Shown here in pieces: positions 51,121 through 59,815 of a stretch of 64,000 nucleotides of DNA (position 1 is the first letter of the stretch; each line of letters starts with the position of its first letter). The notes beneath the pieces are model-generated. The model was not told the origin of the DNA. It saw nothing but the letters and a program-made list of their open reading frames with translations, and searched no databases. The position numbers were made by a program, and so were the translations under genes. Origin of the DNA: Nocardiopsis sp. MG754419 (GTDB taxonomy: Bacteria; Actinomycetota; Actinomycetes; Streptosporangiales; Streptosporangiaceae); assembly GCF_018207095.1 (NCBI RefSeq), contig NZ_QOCZ01000020.1:59356-123355 (forward strand), written 5' to 3'.

Positions 51121-51471
51121 CTAGGCCGGGATCCTCCGTGGACACTCCCCCAGTGCGCCATAGCGGCGCGGGGTTTCGTTCAGGGCGTGCTCGCCACCGA
51201 TGGACTTGCCGCGATCAAGGGCGAGTCCGGACTCGTCGCTCAGGACACCGGGCACACCGGAAGTGGACACACTGGTCCCCTCGGACCGGGTGACGCCTGC
51301 GAGCAGGAGTCCCAGGGACGAGGCGGCCAGGCCACCGAGGGTGTGCACGCGGTCGCCACCGAAGGTGCGCTGGAAAGCGTCACCGCTCATGTCGATGCCC
51401 AAGCCGACGGACGGCAGGAACGGACGCCATGCGGCTGCGAGACCGGTGGGGTTCTGGTTCTTCTTCGTCAT
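51121..51471 (-). CDS. Leader-region ORF upstream of whiB7, 116 aa, unknown
   Basis: 116 residues from ATG 51471 with a perfect AAGGAGG 11 nt upstream (GTG 51483 would overlap the Shine-Dalgarno). It begins with MTKKNQNPTGLAAAWRPFLP, has a central hydrophobic stretch (LGGLAASSLGLLLAGV) and a Gly/Ser/Arg-rich end. Third codon positions are mostly G or C with many GGT, which looks coding. It lies between the whiB7-type promoter and the attenuator, so it is either a regulatory leader ORF or a WhiB7-controlled small gene. I recognise no family. Confidence 0.6.
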   Translation of the reverse strand: MTKKNQNPTGLAAAWRPFLPSVGLGIDMSGDAFQRTFGGDRVHTLGGLAASSLGLLLAGVTRSEGTSVSTSGVPGVLSDESGLALDRGKSIGGEHALNETPRRYGALGECPRRIPA

Positions 51472-51500
51472 CAGATCGGGCACCTCCTTCAAGATCGGGC

Positions 51501-51533
51501 TCAGGGTCTTTCACCTGCGCCGAGAGCGGTCAT
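51501..51533 (-). CDS. Ten-codon upstream ORF at the start of the whiB7 leader
   Basis: ATG 51533 opens MTALGAGERP and stops at 51501. It lies about 8 nt after the predicted transcription start, so it could be translated from a nearly leaderless mRNA. Short uORFs of this kind are reported for whiB7/wblC leaders; here the assignment is inferred from position. Confidence 0.5.
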   Translation of the reverse strand: MTALGAGERP

Positions 51534-51546
51534 TGCGACGATGTAC

Positions 51547-51584
51547 ACACTACGGTCGCCCACAGAAGTCGGCAACCTATTTTT
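51547..51584 (-). promoter_or_regulatory. Predicted WhiB7-responsive promoter with AT-rich box
   Basis: On the minus strand the AT box AAAAATA lies 2 nt upstream of a -35-like TTGCCG (51575-51570). A -10-like TAGTGT (51552-51547) follows with 17-nt spacing. The AT box beside the -35 is the known layout of WhiB7-activated promoters, so autoregulation is likely. It drives the leader, the 116-codon ORF and whiB7. Confidence 0.7.
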
Positions 51585-52057
51585 GACCTGGGAAAACGTC
51601 CACATCCGGCCAGAACTTCCGCGGCGTCGCGTCGGGCCGGAGAAGACCGACGATCCCCCTCCGAAGACACCGACGCCTCGCCCCTGGTCGGACCTCGGTC
51701 ACATCCGAACCCGCCCCGGAACGGGGCCGCGGACGGGCGGTCACGGTGGCCGCGGGGACCGGCCGCGCGTCGTTCGCGCGGGGTGCACGACGACCGGTGC
51801 GGGGTGTCGACGCGGGCGGGAGACGGCACCGCCCACGCACCCGCGGCTCACGCGCGGGCTTCGTGGACCGCCCGTGCGGTGGGGCAGGGCCCCGGGCGTG
51901 CGCACGCGCTCGTGGCCGGCGACCGGAGAACCGATCCACCGTGCCACGGACGCGCCGCACGTGTGCCGTCCGGGCACCGGAACGCGTCCGGGGCGGGTGC
52001 TCCGGGCGGCACGGCCGCATCCGGCCATGGCCCGGGCCCGCCCCGGAGGCCCGTGCG
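51585..52057. other. Intergenic stretch without a recognisable gene
   Basis: About 470 bp between the whiB7 promoter and the end of tesB. Reading frames are open on both strands but are Arg/Pro/Gly-rich, have no family match in memory and no ribosome-binding site. I see no RNA gene or repeat. Confidence 0.5.
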
Positions 52058-52942
52058 TCAGCTCCAGCCCTCGGCGTCCACCACGCGGATCATGCCCTCC
52101 TGCACCACCGAGCAGACGAGCCGCCCGTCCCGCGTGTACACCAACCCCCGTGCCAGCCCACGCGCGCCCTGCGCGGTCGGGGACTCCTGCGCGTACAGCA
52201 GCCATTCGTCGGCGCGGAAGGGTCGGTGGAACCACATGGCGTGGTCCAGGCTGGCCATGGCGATACCGGCGAACGAGCGCCCGTGCCTGAGCAGCACGGT
52301 GTCCAGCAGGGTCATGTCGGAGGCGTAGGTCATGAGGCAGACCTGCGAGAGCCGGTCGTCCGGCAGCCTGCCGTCGACCTTGAACCACACGGGGTTGGAG
52401 GAGGTGCGCAGCGCCGGGTCGCGTTCGGCCTCGAAGGACATCGCGCCCACCGGTCGCATCTCGATGGGGTGCCACTCCACGAAGTTGGGCACCTTGCCGA
52501 AGGCCTCCCGCAGCCGTTCCCGGGTGCTCAGCAGGTCCTCGGGCGGGGGCACGTCCGGCATCGGGATCTGGTGGTCCAGTCCCGGCTCCTCCTTGTGGAA
52601 GGAGGCCGACAGCGTGAAGATCGGCTTGCCGTGCTGGATGGCCACGACCCGGCGTGTGGTGAAGGAGCGTCCGTCCCGGACCCGGTCGACCTCGTAGACG
52701 ATCGGTACCGACGGGTCGCCCGGCCGGATGAAGTAGGCGTGCAGGGAGTGCACGTAGCGGTCGGTGGGGACCGTGCGGCCCGCCGCGACCAGGGCCTGGC
52801 CCGCGACCAGGCCACCGAAGACCCGCTGGGGCCCCTCCTCCGGGCTGCTCCCGCGGAAGATGTTGACCTCGATCTGTTCCAGGTCCAACACCTTCAGCAG
52901 CTGGGCCAGGGACTGGCCCCCGCCGCCGTCGCTCTCACTCAT
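52058..52942 (-). CDS. tesB: Acyl-CoA thioesterase II
   Basis: 294 residues with a double hotdog fold. N-terminal hotdog: FRGSSPEEGPQRVFGGLVAG and SLHAYFIRPGDPSVPI; C-terminal hotdog: ASLDHAMWFHRPFRADEWLLY and GLVYTRDGRLVCSVVQEGMI. Role: hydrolyses acyl-CoA esters in the cytosol. ATG 52942 has GAGGACGAGG upstream and overlaps the end of uvrD2 by 8 nt, so the two form an operon. Confidence 0.94.
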   Translation of the reverse strand: MSESDGGGGQSLAQLLKVLDLEQIEVNIFRGSSPEEGPQRVFGGLVAGQALVAAGRTVPTDRYVHSLHAYFIRPGDPSVPIVYEVDRVRDGRSFTTRRVVAIQHGKPIFTLSASFHKEEPGLDHQIPMPDVPPPEDLLSTRERLREAFGKVPNFVEWHPIEMRPVGAMSFEAERDPALRTSSNPVWFKVDGRLPDDRLSQVCLMTYASDMTLLDTVLLRHGRSFAGIAMASLDHAMWFHRPFRADEWLLYAQESPTAQGARGLARGLVYTRDGRLVCSVVQEGMIRVVDAEGWS

Positions 52943-55043
52943 CCTCGTCCTCTCCGTCACCGGCGGCCTGCCCCGCCGGTTCGCCGCCCGCGACCAGCGC
53001 GAGCACCGCCTCACCGTAACGATCGAGCTTGACCGAGCCGACCCCCGAGACGGAGGAGAGCTGGGACACGCTGCTCGGTTCCTGCTCCGCGATGGCCTGC
53101 AGAGTGGCGTCGGTGAAGATCACGTAGGCGGGCAGCTTCTGGTCCTGCGCGGTGCGGCGCCGCCAGTCGCGCAGACGTTCCAGCAGTGCCTCGTCGTAGG
53201 TGGAGGGGCAGTCCACGCAACGCCCGAGCTTGCGCTCGGTGACGTCGCTGAGCACGTCGGTGCACACCCGGCAACGCACCACTCCGCCCTTGCGACGGTC
53301 CCGGCGCCCGCTCGTGGAGGGAGAGGCGGGACGGAGTCCGTCGAGGAACCGTGAGGGTTTGCGGGTCCTGCGCCCACCGGGCGAACGCGCCATGGACCAG
53401 GACATCGCCAGGTGTTCGCGGGCACGGGTGACGCCCACGTAGAACAGCCGCCGCTCCTCCTCGACCTGCTCGTCGGTCTCGGCGTAGATGATGGGCACCA
53501 TGCCCTCGGTCAGGCCCACCAGGAACACCGCGTCCCATTCCAGGCCCTTGGCGGAGTGCAGGGAGGCGATGGTGACGCCCTCGAAACCGGGCGCGTGCTC
53601 GGTGGCCATGCGCATGTCGATCTCGTCCACGAAGTCCGCCATGGAGGCGGTTCGCCCGTCCGGGGTGGGCTTGGCCGCCATGTCCTCGGCCAGCTGGGCC
53701 AGGGCGGACAGCGACTCCCAACGCTCCCGGACCTGACGGCCCTCGGGCGCGGCGTCGGTCAGTCCGATGGGCGAGAGCAGTTGGCGGACCAGCCGCACCA
53801 GGGGTTCGGCCTCCTCCCCGGCGGCGCCGTGCCGCGCGCCGCGCAGCAGGTGCACGGCCTCCCGGATCTCGGGCCGCTCGAAGAAACGTTCCCCGCCCCG
53901 CACGCTGAAGGGCACGCCCTGGTCGCTCAGGGCCTGTTCGTAGGCGGCGGACTGGGAGTTGGTGCGGACCAGGACCGCGACCTCGCTCGCGGGGACCCCG
54001 TTCTCCAACAGGACGCTGATCTTGCGTGCGACGCCGGTGGCCTCGGCCGGCTCGTCGTCGTACTCCTGGTAGATCGGGTCCGACCCGTCGGGGCGCTGGG
54101 CCCGGAGGGTGAGGTGCTTGGCCGAGGCCGCGCCCTTGGCCTGGGAGATCACGTGGTTGGCCACACGCACCACCTGGGGGGTGGAGCGGTAGTCGCGCAC
54201 CAGCCGGACGAGGGTGGCGTGCGGGAAACGGTCGGCGAACCCGAGCAGGTAGTCGGGGGTGGCACCGGTGAAGGAGTAGATGGTCTGGCTGGGGTCGCCG
54301 ACCACGCACAGGTCGTCGCGGTCGCCCAACCAGGCGTCCAGCAGAAGCTTCTGCAACGGGTTGACGTCCTGGAACTCGTCGACCACGAAGTACCGGTACT
54401 GGTCGCGGAACCGTTGGGCGACCTTGGGGCCGTCGTTGATGATCGCGGCGGTGAGTTCGAGGACCGACTCGAAGTCGATGAGGTGCTCCTCGCGGCAGAG
54501 GTCCTCGTAGGCCTCGAAGACGCGGGCCACCTCCCCGCCGGTCATCGGCGCCTGGCGACCGGCCTTGACCACGGCCGTCTCGTAGTCGCTGGGCCGGACC
54601 TGGGTGACCTTGGCCCACTCGATCTCGCCGGCGAGGTCGCGCAGCCCGAGCCGGTCCGGTTGCAGACCCACGGAGTGCGAGGCGCGCGCCACCGCCTGGA
54701 TCTTGCTCTTCATCAGATTCGGTTTGGGCCCCCCGACGGCCTCCCCCCAGAAGAACCCGAGCTGGCGCAGGGCGGCCGCGTGGAAGGTGCGGGCCTGGAC
54801 CCTGGGCGCGCCGAGCGAGCGCAACCGGCCGCGCATCTCACCCGCGGCCCGGGCGGTGAAGGTGACCGCCAGGATCTGCTGTTCGGAGACGACCCCACCG
54901 GCCACGGCGTGCGCGATCCGGTGGGTGATGGCACGGGTCTTGCCCGTGCCGGCACCCGCGAGGATGCACACGGGTCCCCGCAGCGCGCGAGCCGCCTCGG
55001 TCTGTTCCGGGTCCAGTCCCTCCAGGACGCGGTCGGGATCCAT
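52935..55043 (-). CDS. uvrD2: SF1 DNA helicase UvrD2 with zinc finger and HRDC domain
   Basis: 702 residues. Helicase motifs: Walker A AGAGTGKTRAIT, motif II VVDEFQDVNPLQKL, motif IV VLVRTNSQSAAYEQAL, motif V ASLHSAKGLEWDAVFL and motif VI YVGVTRAREHLAMSW. The C-terminal linker holds four cysteines (CRVC and CVDC), then an HRDC domain (AYVIFTDATLQAIAE). This is the mycobacterial UvrD2 layout. Family knowledge: 3'-5' DNA unwinding in repair, essential in mycobacteria. ATG 55043 has GCAGGAG upstream. It is in an operon with tesB. Confidence 0.95.
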   Translation of the reverse strand: MDPDRVLEGLDPEQTEAARALRGPVCILAGAGTGKTRAITHRIAHAVAGGVVSEQQILAVTFTARAAGEMRGRLRSLGAPRVQARTFHAAALRQLGFFWGEAVGGPKPNLMKSKIQAVARASHSVGLQPDRLGLRDLAGEIEWAKVTQVRPSDYETAVVKAGRQAPMTGGEVARVFEAYEDLCREEHLIDFESVLELTAAIINDGPKVAQRFRDQYRYFVVDEFQDVNPLQKLLLDAWLGDRDDLCVVGDPSQTIYSFTGATPDYLLGFADRFPHATLVRLVRDYRSTPQVVRVANHVISQAKGAASAKHLTLRAQRPDGSDPIYQEYDDEPAEATGVARKISVLLENGVPASEVAVLVRTNSQSAAYEQALSDQGVPFSVRGGERFFERPEIREAVHLLRGARHGAAGEEAEPLVRLVRQLLSPIGLTDAAPEGRQVRERWESLSALAQLAEDMAAKPTPDGRTASMADFVDEIDMRMATEHAPGFEGVTIASLHSAKGLEWDAVFLVGLTEGMVPIIYAETDEQVEEERRLFYVGVTRAREHLAMSWSMARSPGGRRTRKPSRFLDGLRPASPSTSGRRDRRKGGVVRCRVCTDVLSDVTERKLGRCVDCPSTYDEALLERLRDWRRRTAQDQKLPAYVIFTDATLQAIAEQEPSSVSQLSSVSGVGSVKLDRYGEAVLALVAGGEPAGQAAGDGEDEDE

Positions 55044-55290
55044 GGTGCTCCTGCATCTGGTCGGACGGGTGGGTCAGGGCGCTCAGTCTCTCAAGTATCG
55101 GCCCCGACCGGAGCCGATCGTCCACAGCACCGCCGTGAACAGGCGGAACGAGCCAAGTGACACATTCCAGAACCAGTCGCCCTTGTGAGGCGTCCCACGT
55201 TATGTCGAAAGGTCATGGGAAGTGGCGGCGACCCGACGGTGTTGGAACCGTGGGAATCCCCCGAAACATGGCAGTCGACGCGGAAGAGAC

Positions 55291-55560
55291 GTGAGCGAGA
55301 TGACGAGTACGGCCACCGAGCGGTTCACGATGTACACCACCCCCTGGTGCGGTTACTGCAAGCGGCTCAAGAGCCAGCTGTCCCGGGAGGGCATCACCGT
55401 CCGAGAGGTGAACATCGAAGAGAACCCGGAGGCCGCGGACCTCGTGATGAAGGCCAACGGTGGGAATCAGACGGTCCCCACCCTGGTCTTCAGCGACGAC
55501 ACGGCCATGACGAACCCGTCGCTCGCTCAGGTGAAGAAGAAGTTGGCCGAGCTGTCCTAG
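55291..55560 (+). CDS. mrx1: Mycoredoxin (glutaredoxin-like, mycothiol-dependent)
   Basis: 89 residues. The active site is WCGYC in MYTTPWCGYCKRLKSQL, and the cis-Pro is in QTVPTLVFSD. Role: reduces mycothiol mixed disulfides on proteins. GTG 55291 is chosen because GGAAGAG lies directly upstream; ATG 55300 is an alternative. It is divergent from uvrD2, in an order that is conserved in mycobacteria (uvrD2 / mycoredoxin / nudC). Confidence 0.94.
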   Translation: MSEMTSTATERFTMYTTPWCGYCKRLKSQLSREGITVREVNIEENPEAADLVMKANGGNQTVPTLVFSDDTAMTNPSLAQVKKKLAELS

Positions 55561-55664
55561 GACCGACGGCGCGGGCCGCCGCACGCGGCCCGCGCGGTGG
55601 GGCGCACCCCCTGGGTGCACACCCCGGTTCCGGGGCTGCCCGGCCGACGCCGGCAGACCTGTAC

Positions 55665-56147
55665 ATGACGGGGAGTGTGGAGTTGGGGGACGACGTGAGG
55701 CCTCATGACATTGCGGTCACCGACGCGGTGGACGCCGAAGTGGTGCGACGCACCCCGCACGGGTGGCGCGTGGGCAGCGGCCAGGACGGCCACGACGCCC
55801 CGGATCTGATCAGCGCGATGGTGCTGGCGGACCTGATCACCACCGAGGCCGGGGGCCCGCGCCCCCGCGCCCAGGCACCGGGGCGGGCGCCCGAGGGGGC
55901 GTCGGAGGTGGACCGCCTGAAGCACACCATCTCCCAACTGGAGCACGCCCTGCACTCGCGTGTGGTGGTGGAGCAGGCGATCGGCGTCCTGGCCGAGCGG
56001 CACACCATGCCGCCCCGTGAGGCGTTCGAGCGGCTGCGCTCCTCGGCGCGCTCGCGTGGCCGCAAGGTCGCCGACCTGGCCCGGGACGTGGTGGAGAGCA
56101 GCACCAGCCCGTTGACCGTCCTGCCCGACGAGCTCGGACAGGCCTGA
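55665..56147 (+). CDS. ANTAR-domain RNA-binding regulator without a sensor domain
   Basis: 160 residues. The C-terminal ~75 residues are an ANTAR domain (LEHALHSRVVVEQAIGVLAE with the AIGVL core, then REAFERLRSSARSRGRKVADLA and VVES). Family knowledge: ANTAR proteins bind paired hexaloop hairpins in nascent RNA to stop termination. The N-terminal ~80 residues are short, variable and are not a GAF or receiver domain, so the input is unclear. ATG 55665 is chosen; GTG 55696 with GGGGGA upstream is an alternative. It follows mycoredoxin by 104 bp and ends before two hairpins. Confidence 0.85.
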   Translation: MTGSVELGDDVRPHDIAVTDAVDAEVVRRTPHGWRVGSGQDGHDAPDLISAMVLADLITTEAGGPRPRAQAPGRAPEGASEVDRLKHTISQLEHALHSRVVVEQAIGVLAERHTMPPREAFERLRSSARSRGRKVADLARDVVESSTSPLTVLPDELGQA

Positions 56148-56153
56148 TCGGTC

Positions 56154-56223
56154 CACGGCCCGAACGGTCGGGCCGTGCACGGGACGAGCCGCGGACCGTC
56201 CGCTGTGGGGGGACGGACGGTCC
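56154..56223 (+). terminator. Two adjacent hairpins after the ANTAR gene
   Basis: CACGGCCCGA/TCGGGCCGTG with an ACGG loop (56154-56177, 10 bp) lies 6 nt past the stop. GGACCGTCCG/CGGACGGTCC (56193-56223, 10 bp) follows. Both are perfect. They lie between converging genes and have no T-tract. Confidence 0.65.
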
Positions 56224-56283
56224 ACGGCCGCGCCGCGCCGGTGCCGTGTGCCCCGTGCGGGGCGCCACCGGCGAGCGCGCGGA

Positions 56284-57234
56284 CTACCAACCGCCGGGCA
56301 GCCGTCCCCCGTACCAGTGCTCGATGAGGGTGCGGGCGATGGAGACGCGACCGGGCAGTTCCACCTCACCGCTCTCCACCGCCGTGGCGAGGTCGGAACG
56401 CGTGAACCAGCGGGTCTCGGCGATCTCGTCGTCGGTGGCCTCGGTCTCGCCCACCGCACGGGCGGTGTAGCCGACCATGAGGCTGCGCGGGAACGGCCAG
56501 GGTTGCGAGGCCAGGTACCGCGGGTTCTCGACGACCACACCGGCCTCCTCGGCGACCTCACGGATGACCGCCTGTTCGAGGGATTCACCGGCGTCCACGT
56601 ACCCGGCGAGCACCGAGAAACGGCGCGCGCTCCAGTTGGGGTTGTTGCCCAGGAGCACTTCCTCCCGACCGTCGCTTTCACGGTGGACCAGCATGATCAC
56701 GGCGGGGTCCATCCGAGGGAACTGTTCGGTGCCCTCCTCCTCGCAGACCCGCACGTGCCCGGCCCGTTCGATGCGGGTGCGCGATCCGCAACGGGGGCAG
56801 AAGCCGTGGGTGGCGTTCCAGTTGGCCAGGGCGATGGCGCGGGTGAACAGGCCGGTGTCGTGGTCGTCGAGCACGGCGCCGACCTCGCGCAGCGAGGCGG
56901 GTTCGGCGACGGGGACGGGGGCGAGTTCCTGCTTCGAGCGCACCGCGAAGTACGCGCGTTCTCCGTCACTGCCCAACAGGTAGCGCTCCCCCTCGGGGGC
57001 GAGCCCGGGGGTGGTGAGGACGAGTTCCCGGGTCCGGCCGGTGGTGACCAGTGCGCGCGACTGCTTGGCCATCAGCGCCTTCCAGCCGTAGCTGCCGGGT
57101 TCGCCGCCCTCCAAGACAAGGACCCGGGTGTGGGGGTCGGCCCAGGCCTTGGCCAGCCACTCGTCGTCACCTCGGCGGTGTCCGGCGGGGTCGACCGCGG
57201 TGCGGGAGAGTGCGGGTACGGCGTCGAAGTCCAT
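56284..57234 (-). CDS. nudC: NAD(+) diphosphatase NudC, three-cysteine zinc site
   Basis: 316 residues. The Nudix box is GYVDAGESLEQAVIREVAEEAGV and the NudC signature SQPWPFPRS follows. Role: hydrolyses NAD(H) to NMN(H) and AMP and can remove NAD caps from RNA. The zinc ribbon has CPRCG and a single VC in HVRVCEEEG; the usual fourth Cys is replaced by Glu, so zinc binding may be weakened. ATG 57234 has GGAAGG upstream. It converges with the ANTAR gene. Confidence 0.93.
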   Translation of the reverse strand: MDFDAVPALSRTAVDPAGHRRGDDEWLAKAWADPHTRVLVLEGGEPGSYGWKALMAKQSRALVTTGRTRELVLTTPGLAPEGERYLLGSDGERAYFAVRSKQELAPVPVAEPASLREVGAVLDDHDTGLFTRAIALANWNATHGFCPRCGSRTRIERAGHVRVCEEEGTEQFPRMDPAVIMLVHRESDGREEVLLGNNPNWSARRFSVLAGYVDAGESLEQAVIREVAEEAGVVVENPRYLASQPWPFPRSLMVGYTARAVGETEATDDEIAETRWFTRSDLATAVESGEVELPGRVSIARTLIEHWYGGRLPGGW

Positions 57235-57360
57235 GGGGCCTTCCTGTGTTCGTGCTCGGCACATCAGGTGTAACGCGTCCGGGGGTTCCACGCACTCCCG
57301 ATGGGCGAACCCGCGCACTATTCGGCGGAGGCGTGCGCGGGTCCGAGTGGGAGGGAGGGC

Positions 57361-58737
57361 TCAAACGCCCTTGCCCAGTTCCTCCCACAGGTAGGCGGCG
57401 CTCTCCGCGCCCTTGAGCAGCAAGGGCGTCTCGACCTTCTCGTTGGGGGCGTGGATGCGGTCCTCGTTGAGACCCACGGCCACGAACACCAGCGGGGTGT
57501 CGAGGATGTCGGCGATGTCGGCCTCGGGTCCGCTGCCGCCCTCACGGGTGAAGAGGACCTCCGTGCCGAACGCGCGCCCCATGGCGGAGCGGGCGGCCCT
57601 CAGGGCGGTGGAGGACAGGTCGGAGGCGCAGGCGCGCACGCCGGGGCCGCCGAACTCCAACTCGGCCCGGATGCCGTCGGGGGTGGCGGACTCGACGTAG
57701 GCGCGGACCCGCTCCTGGATCTCCAGGGGCTCCTGTCCGGGCACCAGCCGGAAGCTGATCTTGGCGTGCGCCGAACGCGGGACGATGGTCTTGCCGCCGG
57801 CCCCGGTGTGGCCGCCCCACATGCCGTTGATCTCGGCGGTGGGTCGCAGCCAGACGCGCTCCAGGGTGCTGTACCCCTTCTCACCGCGTGCCGCCGTGGA
57901 CCCGGCGGTGGCCAGCCACTCCCGCTCGTCGAAGGGCAGACGGGCGAGAAGCGCGCGCTCCTCGTCGCCGGCCTCGACGACCCCGTCGTAGAAACCGGGG
58001 ACGGCGACCCGGTCGTCGGCGTCGTGGAGGCCCGAGAGCAGGTCGCTCATGATCTTGAGCGGGTTGGGCACGGCGCCACCGAAGGAACCGCTGTGCAGGT
58101 CGCGTTCGGGACCGTACAGGCTGATCTCGACATCGGTGACACCGCGCATGCCCACGCACATGGAGGGGGTGTCGGCCGCCCACATCGTGGTGTCGGAGAT
58201 GACGGCGACATCGCAGGCCAGGCGGGCGCGGTTGGCCTTCATGAGCTCGGCGAAGTGCACCGAGCCGGACTCCTCCTCGCCCTCGACCAGCAGCTTGACG
58301 GTGACGGGCGGGGCGTCCGCGCCCGAGGCGGCCAGGGCGGCGCGCACGCCCAACGTGTGGAAGAGGACCTGGCCCTTGTCGTCGGAGGCGCCGCGCGCGT
58401 ACAGGGAGGTGCCGCGCTCGGTGGGGACGAACGGTTCGGTCTCCCACTCCTCGATCGGGTCGACCGGCTGTACGTCGTGGTGACCGTAGACCAGCACAGT
58501 GGGCGCGTTCGGGTCGGCGGCGGGCCACTCGGCGAACACGGCGGGCAGACCGGGGGTCTCCCAGACCTCGACCGTGGGGAACCCGGTCCGGGTGAGGTGG
58601 TCGGCGAGCCACCGGGCCGAACGGCGCACGTCCTCGTGGTGCTCGGGGTCGGCGGAGATCGAGGGGATCGCCAGCCACTCCTTGAGCGTGTCGAGGAACT
58701 CGTCCTTGTGGGTCTCGATGTAGGCGCGTGCGTCCAT
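57361..58737 (-). CDS. M20 family dipeptidase
   Basis: 458 residues of the M20/ArgE-DapE type. Metal ligands are in VYGHHDVQPVDP, ASDDKGQVLFH, LVEGEEESGS and VISDTTMW. The dimerisation lid (SLYGPERDLHSGSFGGAVPNP) and the final GLNEDRIHAPNEKVE (last ligand His) are present. Role: hydrolyses dipeptides or acylated amino acids in the cytosol. ATG 58737 has AAGGACGG upstream. It lies 126 bp upstream of nudC on the same strand. Confidence 0.93.
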   Translation of the reverse strand: MDARAYIETHKDEFLDTLKEWLAIPSISADPEHHEDVRRSARWLADHLTRTGFPTVEVWETPGLPAVFAEWPAADPNAPTVLVYGHHDVQPVDPIEEWETEPFVPTERGTSLYARGASDDKGQVLFHTLGVRAALAASGADAPPVTVKLLVEGEEESGSVHFAELMKANRARLACDVAVISDTTMWAADTPSMCVGMRGVTDVEISLYGPERDLHSGSFGGAVPNPLKIMSDLLSGLHDADDRVAVPGFYDGVVEAGDEERALLARLPFDEREWLATAGSTAARGEKGYSTLERVWLRPTAEINGMWGGHTGAGGKTIVPRSAHAKISFRLVPGQEPLEIQERVRAYVESATPDGIRAELEFGGPGVRACASDLSSTALRAARSAMGRAFGTEVLFTREGGSGPEADIADILDTPLVFVAVGLNEDRIHAPNEKVETPLLLKGAESAAYLWEELGKGV

Positions 58738-59252
58738 GTGCCGTCCTTGTCCTGGACATCCTTGTCTGGATCGACCTTAGGACCTGGACGAACCGGACCG
58801 GGACGTCGCTCCCGCCCACGGTGGCGTCGGTCCGGTCACGGCACGACGAGGCGACCGAGTCGGCACACGGTGTCCCCGCCCGGCCGCGGTGGGGCGGCGG
58901 CGCGGCCGGGCCACGGGGCGGCGGTCACGGGGATCCCTCGGTGTGTGGTTCGTGCGCGAGACCGACGGGAACACTGGTCAGGGGAGGCGGCACGCGGTGA
59001 TCCGCGACCGGACGCTCATGCACGGCACCGCCGGGGAACCCGTGAACCCGGTTCTCGGCGCCCAGGGCGGCGACGGCCTCGCGCCGGGACGGGCGGCGTC
59101 GACCGGCCGCCGAGCACCACGGGGCGTCACGGGAGGAACGTCGCGCCACCATCGGCGACGCGGGCCCCACGCGGGCACCGACGGGCGGGACCTCGGTCCC
59201 GCACACCACCGCCGAACCGTGCCACGGACCGTCCTTCGAAAGGACCGATGTC
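58738..59252. other. 515-bp intergenic stretch, no gene found
   Basis: Open frames here are Arg/Gly/Pro-rich and lack a credible start, so I call no gene. SRPBCC/AHSA1 genes are often preceded by an ArsR regulator, but no helix-turn-helix is visible. No hairpin stands out. Confidence 0.5.
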
Positions 59253-59735
59253 ATGACCGTCACCAGCTGCGACACCGATCTCGAGACCCTGACCCTGACG
59301 CTGGTCTCCGACTTCTCCGCCCCGGTGGAACGGGTCTGGCGACTGTGGTCGGACCCGCGCGTCCTCGAAGGGTGGTGGGGCCCGCCGACCTATCCGGCGA
59401 CCGTGGAGGAGCACGACCTGGTCCCCGGCGGCGCGGTCACGTACTACATGACCGGCCCCCAGGGTGACCGGCACCACGGCTGGTGGAAGGTGGTCGCGGT
59501 GTCCCCGCCGACGTCGCTGGAGTTCGTCGACGGTTTCGCGGACGCCGACGGCACCCCGTCGGAGAAGCTGCGGAACACCACGCGCGTGGAGATCTCCGAG
59601 CACGACGGCGGTACGCGCATGGTGACGCGCTCGACCTTCGCCTCCGAGGAGGAGATGCGGCAGCTCATGGGGATGGGCATGGAGGAGGGCATGCGCGAGG
59701 CGGCCGGACAGATCGACGCCCTGCTCCGGGACTGA
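59253..59735 (+). CDS. SRPBCC (AHSA1-type) domain protein
   Basis: 160 residues. The START/Bet v 1-like fold is recognised by FSAPVERVWRLWSDPRVLEGWWGPPTYP and, near the end, EEEMRQLMGMGMEEGMREAA. These small proteins bind hydrophobic ligands or act as Hsp90-activator-like partners; the ligand is unknown. ATG 59253 has AAAGGA upstream. The EF-hand gene follows with 80 bp between, which holds a hairpin. Confidence 0.85.
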   Translation: MTVTSCDTDLETLTLTLVSDFSAPVERVWRLWSDPRVLEGWWGPPTYPATVEEHDLVPGGAVTYYMTGPQGDRHHGWWKVVAVSPPTSLEFVDGFADADGTPSEKLRNTTRVEISEHDGGTRMVTRSTFASEEEMRQLMGMGMEEGMREAAGQIDALLRD

Positions 59736-59774
59736 CCGGGGAACCTTTCACCCCGCGCGGGACTCTGACGACAG

Positions 59775-59797
59775 GGGGGCGGGAAGCGCCCGCCCCC
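59775..59797 (+). terminator. GC-rich hairpin between the SRPBCC and EF-hand genes
   Basis: GGGGGCGGG/CCCGCCCCC with a 5-nt loop; it ends about 5 nt before the EF-hand Shine-Dalgarno, so it could also modulate translation. Confidence 0.5.
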
Positions 59798-59815
59798 GGC
59801 CTGGAGGAGACCCGC

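Noticed and set aside
51577..52020. 147-codon minus-strand frame between the whiB7 promoter and tesB
   Set aside because: Arg/Pro-rich, no start signal, no recognisable domain.
58889..59467. 192-codon plus-strand frame before and over the SRPBCC gene
   Set aside because: It overlaps the well-supported SRPBCC gene in another frame and has an Arg/His-rich shadow composition.
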